This document shows, one piece after another, positions 1 through 6,736 of a stretch of DNA of 18,777 nucleotides. Position 1 is the stretch's first letter, and each line of letters starts with the position of its first letter. A model generated the notes under the pieces. It was not told where the DNA came from and searched no databases. It saw nothing but the letters and a program-made list of their open reading frames with translations. A program made the translations under genes and the position numbers. Source of the stretch: JBGPIK01 sp041484845 (GTDB taxonomy: Bacteria; Desulfobacterota; Binatia; UBA9968); NCBI GenBank assembly GCA_041484845.1, contig JBGPIK010000089.1, positions 1 through 18,777 on the forward strand. The letters are read 5' to 3'.

Positions 1-66
1 AAGGCTATCCCACTTACAGGGGAAAGACCAATCTGGGACTGGGACGAGTCAGTGGCACATGACTAA
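1..66 (+). CDS. Possible C-terminal tail of an upstream gene (partial)
   Basis: Frame 1 is open from the first base of the window to a TAA at 64-66 and reads as 21 residues ending IWDWDESVAHD. The peptide is hydrophilic and looks like an ordinary protein tail. It is far too short to assign to a family. Frame 3 is also open over the first 57 bases, so which frame is coding is uncertain. No function is proposed. Confidence 0.25.
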   Translation, partial: KAIPLTGERPIWDWDESVAHD

Positions 67-151
67 CGCAATGCGCAACTTTTCTACTTTCTTGCCCTCA
101 CATCTCCCGCCAAAGAGACCGTGTCACAATACACAAAATGCGCTTTTCGTC

Positions 152-209
152 TTGTCATTTCGAGCGCAGCGAGAAATCTTAGATCCCTCACATTTGTTCG
201 GGATGACAA
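152..209. repeat. Dispersed palindromic repeat (TTGTCAT ... ATGACAA)
   Basis: The ends form a 7-bp inverted repeat, TTGTCAT at 152-158 and ATGACAA at 203-209. Inside is the segment CGAGCGCAGCGAGAAATC. From memory, this segment recurs in intergenic palindromes of many environmental bacteria. When translated it gives the familiar spurious peptide SFRAQREILDPS, so an ORF through it should not be read as a gene. The copy lies in the untranslated gap before the gene at 291. Copy number in this genome cannot be judged here. Confidence 0.7.
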
Positions 210-290
210 AATCAGTGTCAGCGACATTGCGACACAGTCTCAAGCCGGCGAGGAGATGGTGTGGAATAGCTATTTGGTATCACAGCTAAG

Positions 291-995
291 ATGACCAACA
301 CACTGCACCGCTACAGTGAGCACTATGCGTTTGAAGCACCGGCAAACCCGCAGCCGGTTCAAGACGACTTCATCGTCTTCGCCATGGCGAGCCGAGGGAT
401 CAACGACGATGACCTGGTCGAGAAATATCGCGCCTTTTTGCGGCTGGCGCTGAAACACAACCCCGTGAACCTGGGCGACGCCACCAAAGGCGGCATGCTC
501 CGTCCGCGCCAGGATCTGAATCCGACAGCCCACTGGAAGCGGGATCAGCAGCCCAATCCCGAAGAGGTGATCGCGGGCATCGAAGGCCACACGACAGTGG
601 CGGCGGTCTTTAGCAACTATCAAGACATGAAAACTTTTGTCGCTGATGTTCGCAACGCGAACCTGGGTATTTCCGTTAATATCAGCGCTCCGATCGAGGA
701 AGCCGAGCGGTGCTGTCGCGAGGCCGGCATTACCCGTCACAGCGTCGAGTACTCCCTGGGTTTTCGCGGACGGGTGGACAAGTTGCCGGATGCGACCGTG
801 CTTGAACTTACAACGATGTGCGGGCACGGGATGCTTTCAGCTCAATTCGCCAAAAAGATGATCGATTGGGCGAAGGAGAACCGGCGCAGCCCCGAAGAGC
901 TTGCCAAGACGATGGCGCGCTTCTGCAGCTGTGGCGTATTCAACATCAGCAGGGCTGAACGCATACTTAACGAGGCGCGCACGAAGAACCGTTAA
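291..995 (+). CDS. Orphan cysteine-containing protein of unknown function
   Basis: This 234-residue soluble protein has no signal peptide or membrane segment, and I do not recognise its family. It has a polar N-terminal half and a C-terminal half with clustered cysteines: Cys141-Cys142 in ERCCREAG, Cys177 in MCGHGM (with His179), and Cys212 and Cys214 in FCSCGVFN. The pattern suggests metal, Fe-S or redox chemistry, but this is inference. The ATG at 291 is the first possible start after an in-frame TAG at 267-269. Its Shine-Dalgarno sequence is weak, so translation may be modest. The codon pattern (G/C at third positions) supports real coding, while the long opposite-strand ORF over it is a mirror of that pattern. 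The gene is isolated, with a different palindromic repeat on each side, and precedes the TRAP operon in the same direction. Confidence 0.75.
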   Translation: MTNTLHRYSEHYAFEAPANPQPVQDDFIVFAMASRGINDDDLVEKYRAFLRLALKHNPVNLGDATKGGMLRPRQDLNPTAHWKRDQQPNPEEVIAGIEGHTTVAAVFSNYQDMKTFVADVRNANLGISVNISAPIEEAERCCREAGITRHSVEYSLGFRGRVDKLPDATVLELTTMCGHGMLSAQFAKKMIDWAKENRRSPEELAKTMARFCSCGVFNISRAERILNEARTKNR

Positions 996-1045
996 AGCAC
1001 GCTGCGGGGTATTGAAAGACTTTTATGATAATTTTTCCGAGTCTC

Positions 1046-1121
1046 GTCACCCCCGAATGCTTTTATCGGGGGTCCAGATCCAGACTCGCCTAGATTCCCG
1101 CTTAAAGCATGCGGGAATGAC
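1046..1121. repeat. Double-hairpin dispersed repeat
   Basis: Two perfect stem-loops sit in tandem. The first pairs ACCCCCGA (1049-1056) with TCGGGGGT (1066-1073). The second pairs ATTCCCGC (1094-1101) with GCGGGAAT (1111-1118). GTCA near the left end and TGAC at the right end form outer inverted ends. From memory, this is the widespread intergenic element whose translation gives spurious peptides such as DSRLKHAGMTDFG. It lies 50 bases after the stop of the orphan gene and could terminate or protect that transcript, although there is no T-tract. Confidence 0.7.
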
Positions 1122-1189
1122 AGACTTTGGATTGGCGATCTAGTTAACGCCGCAAGCTGCGGGGACTGAACCCTCAGCGAATTCAGCTG

Positions 1190-1214
1190 TTGCCGCCTAG
1201 AGCGGCAAGGAGGG
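1190..1214 (+). promoter_or_regulatory. Hairpin abutting the dctP ribosome binding site
   Basis: TTGCCGC (1190-1196) and GCGGCAA (1202-1208) form a perfect 7-bp stem with a 5-base loop. The 3' arm shares two bases with the strong Shine-Dalgarno AAGGAGGG at 1207-1214, which is followed by 8 bases and the ATG at 1223. In mRNA the hairpin could set ribosome access or 5' stability. This role is inferred from position. Confidence 0.5.
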
Positions 1215-1222
1215 ACAAAATT

Positions 1223-2200
1223 ATGAGGCGTACACTCGTCACTGTTTTGATTCTGACCTTGTTAAGTCTTTGGACGCAATCTGTGCCGGCGCAAACCTTA
1301 ACGCTGCGCCTTGGTCACGTCGGCTTTCCCGGCTCGCTTTTCGCCATAACAACGGACGAATACGCGAAAAGAGTCAACGCTGCGCTCAAAGGCAAAGTCG
1401 AAGTCAAGGTTTTTCATTCAAGCCAACTCGGCAGCGACGAGCAGATGATCCGGGGCGTCAAACTGGGCGCGCCGGAAATGTTTCTGCCCTCCACGGTTAT
1501 GAGCACCGTGGAGCAGAAGTTCGGCGTCTTCGAGATGCCCTACCTGATCGTGAGCCGGGCTCATATGAAGAAAGTCACCGAAAACAAACAGGTGCAAAGC
1601 GCTCTTTTCGAAGGGCTTCCGGTCAAAGGGATGAGGATTCTTGGAGTGTGGGAGAATGGGTTTCGCCACATTACCAATAACGTGAGACCGATCGTCAAAC
1701 CCGAGGACTTGAAGGGTGTCAAATTGAGAGTGCCGGGAGGCGTGTGGCGTGTGAACATGTTCAAGGCCTACGGGGCAAACCCGTCGCCGATGCCGTTAGG
1801 GGAAGTTTATTCGGCGCTTCAGTCGGGGGTTATGGATGGCCAGGAGAATCCATTCCCGCAGATCGCCTCCGCGAAATTCCAGGAGGTTCAAAAATTTCTC
1901 TCGTTGAGCGGTCACGTTTACACGCCCGCTTACCTGGTGATTGGGGAGGATTCGTGGAAAAAGCTACCCGGTGACATTCAGACTACGATCTCCAAGATTG
2001 CCTGGGAGATGGGAGACTTTGCCCGTTCGGAGGGCGAGCGTCTCGACAAAGAGCTGATAGCCAAGATCGCGCCTCCCATGAAGGCGAACGAGGTCGATAA
2101 GGACGCCTTCATTAAGGCATCCAGAACGATTTACGATGAATTCGGCAAGGAAGTGCTCGGTGGGACGGAACTTATCAAGCTCGTCCAGTCGCTCAGGTGA
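1223..2200 (+). CDS. dctP: TRAP transporter solute-binding protein, DctP family
   Basis: This is the periplasmic receptor of a tripartite (TRAP) transporter, which binds a carboxylate-type solute and delivers it to the DctQ/DctM membrane unit. The protein has 325 residues, normal for the family. A Sec signal peptide runs from MRRTLV to about SVPAQT (residues 1-25). Family features include LKGVKLRVPGG, which carries the arginine that usually salt-bridges the substrate carboxylate, and the downstream GVMDGQENP segment. An in-frame TTG at 1190 would extend the ORF. The ATG at 1223 is chosen because AAGGAGGG lies 8 bases upstream and the signal peptide then starts correctly. It is first in dctP-dctQ-dctM, all on the same strand. 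The substrate cannot be read from sequence; the nearby glycolate oxidase genes make a hydroxy acid possible but unproven. Confidence 0.92.
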   Translation: MRRTLVTVLILTLLSLWTQSVPAQTLTLRLGHVGFPGSLFAITTDEYAKRVNAALKGKVEVKVFHSSQLGSDEQMIRGVKLGAPEMFLPSTVMSTVEQKFGVFEMPYLIVSRAHMKKVTENKQVQSALFEGLPVKGMRILGVWENGFRHITNNVRPIVKPEDLKGVKLRVPGGVWRVNMFKAYGANPSPMPLGEVYSALQSGVMDGQENPFPQIASAKFQEVQKFLSLSGHVYTPAYLVIGEDSWKKLPGDIQTTISKIAWEMGDFARSEGERLDKELIAKIAPPMKANEVDKDAFIKASRTIYDEFGKEVLGGTELIKLVQSLR

Positions 2201-2209
2201 CGCTTCGCT

Positions 2210-2276
2210 AATCTCAGATTTCAAATTTCCGATTTCATATTATTTGAGATTTGGGATCTGCGATTTGAGATTGTGA
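2210..2276. repeat. AT-rich degenerate inverted repeat between dctP and dctQ
   Basis: The 89-base gap is built from variants of GATTTGAGATT and its complement. The left arm near 2210-2226 (AATCTCAGATTTCAAAT) can pair imperfectly with the ATTTGAGATT copies at about 2252-2276. It is much more AT-rich than the flanking genes. In mRNA it could partly terminate or stabilise the upstream message, giving more binding protein than permease. That role is inferred. Confidence 0.55.
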
Positions 2277-2289
2277 GTGGCGCAAAGCA

Positions 2290-2805
2290 ATGGAACGAAT
2301 CCTCAACCGATTGATTAATATGATCGAATGGTGGGCGATGTTCCTGCTCGTCCTGATGGTCGTACTGGTTTGCCTGGGCGTTTTCTTCCGCTACGTCCTC
2401 GACTCGTCTCTTGCCTGGTACGACGAGTTCGCTTCTTATTTATTGGTCTGGTTGACGTTCTACGGCGCCGTGACGGCCTCCTACCACAACCGTCATATCC
2501 AGTTCGGGACCGTCGTCGAGCGGCTCATGCCGAACACCAGAAGGAAACTAGTAATTATCGCCGAGCTCTTCGTTTTCGGATTTCAATTTGTGCTCTTATA
2601 TTACGGATGGCTTCTCACGCAGAAGATGGGGGATGAGACCGCGGTGTCGGTGGTGTGGGTGAAAATGGGATGGGTCTACAGCGTGCTTCCCATTACGGGC
2701 GCTGTCATGCTCCTCATCAGCGTCAATCGCCTGTTTCATCTCGTCTCCGGGAAGGAACACCAGAAAGGAGCTGAAGCGACGTGGAGTGGCTCATCCTCGG
2801 AATAA
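2290..2805 (+). CDS. dctQ: TRAP transporter small permease, DctQ family
   Basis: This is the small membrane subunit of the TRAP carrier, which pairs with DctM and helps the binding protein dock. The protein has 171 residues with four predicted transmembrane segments at about 14-34, 48-64, 86-108 and 126-146. The family-typical sequence LAWYDEFASYLLVW lies at the start of the second helix. The ATG at 2290 has only a weak Shine-Dalgarno (GAGTGG about 9 bases upstream). The last 25 bases overlap the start of the dctM gene in another frame, so translation of the two is probably coupled. The hydrophilic C-terminal tail after about residue 150 is low in complexity and likely cytoplasmic. Confidence 0.9.
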   Translation: MERILNRLINMIEWWAMFLLVLMVVLVCLGVFFRYVLDSSLAWYDEFASYLLVWLTFYGAVTASYHNRHIQFGTVVERLMPNTRRKLVIIAELFVFGFQFVLLYYGWLLTQKMGDETAVSVVWVKMGWVYSVLPITGAVMLLISVNRLFHLVSGKEHQKGAEATWSGSSSE

Positions 2806-4058
2806 TCGTTCTGCTGACGATCATCAGTGTCCCGATCGGCTTCGCTCTCTCTATCACCACTGCGATTTTCCTCCTGGCGAAGGGGACAGCGCCTCTTAGC
2901 GTGGTTCCTCTAAACCTTTTTGCCGGCGCATCGAGTTTTCCTCTGCTCGCCATTCCGCTCTTTATCCTGGCCGGGGGGCTCATGGAAACTTCAGGCATCT
3001 CGCTGCGTCTAGTCAATCTGGCCAATAGTCTCGTCGGTTTTATCCGCGGCGGCCTCGCGATGGTGACCATAGTGGCGACGATGATTCAAAGTGAAATCTC
3101 CGGCTCGTCCGTCGCCGATGCGGCGGCGATCGGCAATGTGGTGATCCCAGCTATGGAGAAGCGGGGTTACCCGAGGGCGCTTAGCGCGGCAATTGTTTCG
3201 AACGCAGCCTCTGCCGCCATCCTGATCCCGCCGTCCATTCCTATGATCATCTACGCCTGGATGGCCGAGGTTTCCGTCGCCAAGCTATTTTTCGCCGGTT
3301 TTGTCCCCGGCTTTATTGCCTGTGGCGCCATGATGGTGCTGAGTTATTACTATGCGCGCAAGTATCGGCTCCCGGTGGAACAAAAATTCTCCTTGAGTAA
3401 GGTAGGAAGATCTGCTGTCCACGCTTTCTGGGCGCTGTCGATTCCGCTTGTGATTTGGGGAGGGATCTTTCTCGGTATTGCCACCGCCACGGAAGTCGCA
3501 GCGCTCGCGGTGATTGTGGCATTGATTATCGGCGCCTTTATTTACCGCGAGCTACCGGCGCGTGACATCCTGCGTGTTTTGCGGGATTCGACGGGACAGA
3601 CCGCTGTGGTCATGCTCATCGTAGCCTCCTCGGCGGTGCTCGGCTGGTATCTCACCAGCGAACAGATCCCTCAGAAGTTCGCGCGCATGATCCTCGACAC
3701 AACGTCGAACAAGTATCTCATCCTGCTCTTTTTGAACCTCTTTTTTTTCATTGCCGGGATGTTTCTTCACTCGGCGGCGGCGATTATTCTAATCGTCCCG
3801 ATTGTGATGCCGTTGATCCGTCAAATCGGTGTGGATCCGATCCATTTCGGCATCATCGTAACCATCAACCTCGGCGTCGGTCAGCAAACCCCGCCCGTTG
3901 CCACGGTGCTGTTTACCGTCGCCGCCATCGCGCGTTTGCCTTTCTGGGAAGTTTTTGAGGTCGGTTGGCCGTTCACGCTTGTTCTGGCTTTGGTCACTCT
4001 GCTCGTGACTTACGTGCCGTGGATCAGCCTCGCAGCGGTCAACCTCGTCAACTGGTGA
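2781..4058 (+). CDS. dctM: TRAP transporter large permease, DctM family
   Basis: This is the main transport subunit of the TRAP system, importing the solute with Na+ or H+ gradients across the inner membrane. The protein has 425 residues and is strongly hydrophobic, with about a dozen membrane segments as expected. Characteristic stretches include SGSSVADAAAIG (about residue 109), IPPSIPMIIYAW in the first half, and the repeated-half pattern near LGVGQQTPPVA. The start is GTG at 2781, with AAAGGAG at 2764-2770 ten bases upstream, inside the end of dctQ. No hairpin with a T-tract follows the stop. The next 260 bases are repeats, and then the convergent ABC operon ends. Confidence 0.93.
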   Translation: MEWLILGIIVLLTIISVPIGFALSITTAIFLLAKGTAPLSVVPLNLFAGASSFPLLAIPLFILAGGLMETSGISLRLVNLANSLVGFIRGGLAMVTIVATMIQSEISGSSVADAAAIGNVVIPAMEKRGYPRALSAAIVSNAASAAILIPPSIPMIIYAWMAEVSVAKLFFAGFVPGFIACGAMMVLSYYYARKYRLPVEQKFSLSKVGRSAVHAFWALSIPLVIWGGIFLGIATATEVAALAVIVALIIGAFIYRELPARDILRVLRDSTGQTAVVMLIVASSAVLGWYLTSEQIPQKFARMILDTTSNKYLILLFLNLFFFIAGMFLHSAAAIILIVPIVMPLIRQIGVDPIHFGIIVTINLGVGQQTPPVATVLFTVAAIARLPFWEVFEVGWPFTLVLALVTLLVTYVPWISLAAVNLVNW

Positions 4059-4317
4059 GCAGGATATCGGATATTGGAGTGTTGGAGTAATGGAGTATTG
4101 AGTTTCGGACGCATCGCTCCAGCGCCTCCAAATTTAACCCGACGACGAAGTTCGTAGCCTGAATGCAGTGAAACGTAATCCATGTGGAGTCGGGCCCGCT
4201 TGTGCATAGCTCCTATCACGCCTGGAGCCATGTTTCATGGGTCAGCACCATTGCCTTCTTCCCTGACCTCTGACTTCTGATCTCTGACCTCCGAGTTCTA
4301 GATCCACGACTTTATCC
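4059..4317. other. Gene-free gap between convergent operons
   Basis: The gap lies between the ends of dctM (+) and the lipoprotein gene (-). It holds the octamer array, a short CCATG-TTT-CATGG hairpin at 4228-4240, and a degenerate run of CTGACCT/CTGACTT units around 4263-4297. I see no convincing gene and no classical hairpin plus T-tract terminator for either operon. Confidence 0.6.
4076..4099 (+). repeat. GGAGTATT-type octamer tandem repeat, locus 1
   Basis: Three direct 8-base units follow each other without gaps: GGAGTGTT (4076-4083), GGAGTAAT (4084-4091) and GGAGTATT (4092-4099). The run starts 18 bases after the dctM stop. A related run, partly inverted, is found at 13748-13806, where a stretch of about 21 bases matches this one with one difference. 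Confidence 0.7.
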
Positions 4318-4800
4318 CTAATAGGCTTTATTGATCACGATGTCGATTTTCGTTGAGCCCACAGGTGCGGGGTTAGCCAAATAAATACCCTCGAATGTGC
4401 CGGGGCGTGGCGGACCGACCGTCCCGGCCGAATCAATCCGGGCCGTCACATACATTTTACCCGCAAACGATGAACCTACGAGAGTAATATCATCCGCCGT
4501 GAGTTTATATTCATAAGGAAAGCTTGCATCGGCTACGCGCTTAACCACTAACGCCGGCTTAGTCGGCTCCGACGAGGTCGATGCTATGATCATGAGTAGC
4601 GGCTCTTTGCCTACTTTATCCTTTAAGCCTGGGTCCAGAGTAATAGTGCCTGAGATGGCCGCCTCGTTAATCGGAGTCGGCCCGCCGCCTGACGCTGCTT
4701 GCTCTTCGTTCTTGCCGCCGCAAGCGGCGAGGCAAGATACGATTGTCGCGATTGCTAACATTGCCCAGAAGCTTCCGTATGAACTCGCTCGCGCTTGCAC
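4318..4800 (-). CDS. Lipoprotein with CcmI/CcmH C-terminal-like domain
   Basis: This 160-residue protein has a lipoprotein signal: a hydrophobic stretch at 11-23, then LAAC with the lipidated Cys27. A Gly/Ser/Pro-rich linker follows to about residue 45. The remainder resembles the C-terminal domain of cytochrome c biogenesis factor CcmI/CycH: ISGTITLDPGLKDKV (49-63), an LLMIIAST strand, the ALVVKRVADASFPYEYKL region (83-100), ARIDSAG (120-126) and IDIVINK at the end. In c-type cytochrome assembly that domain helps hold the apocytochrome. No TPR part, CcmF or CcmH is present here, so a different binding role is likely. The start is GTG with AGGAGG six bases upstream (4807-4812), and the permease stop TAG directly abuts the Shine-Dalgarno. 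Translation is therefore coupled to the ABC operon. The domain call is from remembered family patterns. Confidence 0.72.
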   Translation of the reverse strand: MQARASSYGSFWAMLAIATIVSCLAACGGKNEEQAASGGGPTPINEAAISGTITLDPGLKDKVGKEPLLMIIASTSSEPTKPALVVKRVADASFPYEYKLTADDITLVGSSFAGKMYVTARIDSAGTVGPPRPGTFEGIYLANPAPVGSTKIDIVINKAY

Positions 4801-4812
4801 GCAAATCCTCCT

Positions 4813-5742
4813 CTAGCCTTTGACGGCCCCTGTCATTCCTGCCACATAGTGTTCGACGAAAAACGAATAAATCAACGCTACCGGGACAGAACCCAAGAGC
4901 GCGCCCGACATCAATTCTCCCCAATAGAAGACATCGCCCTTAATGAGCTCGCTAACCACGCCGACAGGGACCGTTTTGTTGGCGTTATCGTAGATAAATA
5001 CCAATGCGTAGAGAAACTCGTTTGCGGAGAGCGTGAAGGCAAACATTCCCGCCGAAAGTAACCCAGGCACGGCCAGAGGAAGGATGATCCGGATCATCGC
5101 CTGGATCCGTGTCGCGCCGTCGATCATGGCCGCCTCTTCGAGCTCCTTGGGAATAGTCCGGAAATAACCGGTCAGCAGCCAGGTGCAAAATGGAACCAGG
5201 AAGGTTGGATAGGCGACGATGAGCGCCCACGGGGAGTTAAGCAGGTTCCTATGGAGCAATGGCAGGTTGCCGATGACGTCAGACAGCGGGATAAAAAGGA
5301 GCGTGGGCGGCACAAGGTAGGTGATGAAGATGAGCACTCCGAACGCCTCCGCACCGCGGAACCTCAGGCGCGCGAGCGCGTAGGCCGACGTGACTCCCGC
5401 GAACAGGGAGATCAGAGTCGATACGATCGCGACCAGTAGGGTATTCCATAGCCAGCGGGTGAAAAGCGTATCCCTCAGCAGTGTCCGCCAATGGTAGAGG
5501 CAATTTTCCATCAGAGCCGATCCGTTGAAGCGGAACAAACGCGCTTGCTCGGCGACCGTCTCGGTACAGGCGACCGGAACGTACGGATTGACTTCTCGGT
5601 TATAGGTTTCATGCGTCGATTTAAGGGAAGTCACAAACATCCAGTAGAAGGGGAATAACGCGAAAAGCAGAAACAAAAACAGCGGTAGATGATAGACCAT
5701 CAACCGCTTTGCAAACGTCTCTCCGACTTGGGACTGCGCCAT
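4813..5742 (-). CDS. ABC transporter permease, MalG/CUT1 type
   Basis: This is one of two membrane subunits of a carbohydrate-type ABC importer. The 309-residue protein has a first helix at about 18-38, a periplasmic loop of some 55 residues, then five further helices. The cytoplasmic EAA loop that contacts the ATPase reads EEAAMIDGATRIQAMIRIIL and runs to about residue 221. The C-terminus ends AGMTGAVKG, typical of MalG-like permeases. The loop after helix 1 (about residues 40-95) is longer than a minimal MalG loop and contains two cysteines (59 and 81). The ATG at 5742 lies one base past the stop of the upstream permease, with GGGAG about ten bases before it. The lipoprotein gene follows at once. 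Substrate unknown. Confidence 0.9.
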   Translation of the reverse strand: MAQSQVGETFAKRLMVYHLPLFLFLLFALFPFYWMFVTSLKSTHETYNREVNPYVPVACTETVAEQARLFRFNGSALMENCLYHWRTLLRDTLFTRWLWNTLLVAIVSTLISLFAGVTSAYALARLRFRGAEAFGVLIFITYLVPPTLLFIPLSDVIGNLPLLHRNLLNSPWALIVAYPTFLVPFCTWLLTGYFRTIPKELEEAAMIDGATRIQAMIRIILPLAVPGLLSAGMFAFTLSANEFLYALVFIYDNANKTVPVGVVSELIKGDVFYWGELMSGALLGSVPVALIYSFFVEHYVAGMTGAVKG

Positions 5743-5743
5743 T

Positions 5744-6712
5744 CTAAGTCTGCTCCCGCCTGAGATATATGAGCTGGTAAATGATAATGAGGGCCAGAAC
5801 CGGGAACATGAATAGGGAGACTGCCGCCCCCAGGCCCAACCTGGAGCCGATCATCGCCACTTGGTAGGCGTAGGTCGCAAAGAGATGGGTGCTGTTGGCT
5901 GGACCTCCGCGCGTCAGGACATAGACAATCTGGAAGTCGGCGAAGGTCACGATGATGGAAAAGACCAGCACGACCACCGTGATCGGCTTGATTCCCGGCA
6001 GCGTCACATGCCAGAAGCGCTGCCACCCGCTCGCGCCGTCGATCGCCGCGGCCTCATAAAGGTCGGGGCTTATGGTCTGAAGCCCGGCAAGAAAAGAGAT
6101 TGCGTAAAACGGCGTACCACGCCAGATGTTCACGAACGTCACCGAGGCTAAGGCGAGGGTTGGATCGCCAAGCCAGAGCGGCCCCTTCACGTAACCCCAA
6201 CCCAGCCAACTGTAAAAACGCCTGATCGTCCAGTTGATGACGCTGAAATCCGGATCGAAAATCCATAGGAACGCGATCGTGCTGAGCACGGTTGGGACGA
6301 TCCACGGCAAGAGCACGGCAGCCCGGACCGTTCGTTGAAAGCGGACCATCCGATTGAGCAGGACCGCGAGCCAGATGCCGAGAATCCATTTGATCACCGT
6401 CGCGATTCCTGTGTAGACGAAGCTATTCCACACCGTCGTCCAAAAGACGCCATCCTTGGTCACGAGATCCACGTAATTTTTCAACCCAGTAAATTTTACT
6501 TGAGACCAGGGCATGCCGATCTGCTTGTTGGTTAAGCTCATCCAAACGCCCCAGCCGAACGGATAGGCGACAAAGAAGATGATAATGAAAGCGGCCGGGA
6601 GCATAAGAAGATAACCGAGCACGCCGGGCCGCTCCAACAGAGCTAGAGCGGAGTTGCGTGCAACCTGGGTCGGGCTCGTTACCAAGTTGTCGGAGCGCGA
6701 TTCTTTGCTCAT
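5744..6712 (-). CDS. ABC transporter permease, MalF/CUT1 type
   Basis: This is the partner permease of the same importer. The 322-residue protein has six predicted membrane helices, the first at about 32-52 after a polar N-terminal tail. The EAA loop reads EAAAIDGASGWQRFWHVTLP (about residues 220-239). The protein lacks the extra N-terminal helices of E. coli MalF and so resembles the shorter UgpA-like form. The ATG at 6712 lies 24 bases after the binding-protein stop, with only a poor Shine-Dalgarno. Its stop at 5744-5746 is separated by one base from the start of the next permease, a tight operon arrangement. Confidence 0.91.
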   Translation of the reverse strand: MSKESRSDNLVTSPTQVARNSALALLERPGVLGYLLMLPAAFIIIFFVAYPFGWGVWMSLTNKQIGMPWSQVKFTGLKNYVDLVTKDGVFWTTVWNSFVYTGIATVIKWILGIWLAVLLNRMVRFQRTVRAAVLLPWIVPTVLSTIAFLWIFDPDFSVINWTIRRFYSWLGWGYVKGPLWLGDPTLALASVTFVNIWRGTPFYAISFLAGLQTISPDLYEAAAIDGASGWQRFWHVTLPGIKPITVVVLVFSIIVTFADFQIVYVLTRGGPANSTHLFATYAYQVAMIGSRLGLGAAVSLFMFPVLALIIIYQLIYLRREQT

Positions 6713-6736
6713 GCTTTGGATACAATCCCAATTCTG

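Noticed and set aside
59..289. 76-residue plus-strand ORF
   Set aside because: Its centre is the translated palindromic repeat (SFRAQREILDPSHLFGMTKS), and there is no ribosome binding site or recognisable domain.
270..827. 185-residue minus-strand ORF opposite the orphan gene
   Set aside because: It is a mirror of third-position GC bias in the plus-strand gene; the plus frame is longer and has more protein-like composition and motif structure.
4076..4099. Possible CRISPR array from the short repeats
   Set aside because: The units are 8 bases, contiguous and without spacers; no cas gene is present.
4228..4240. CCATG-TTT-CATGG hairpin as a terminator for dctM
   Set aside because: The stem is only 5 bp and no T-tract follows on either strand.
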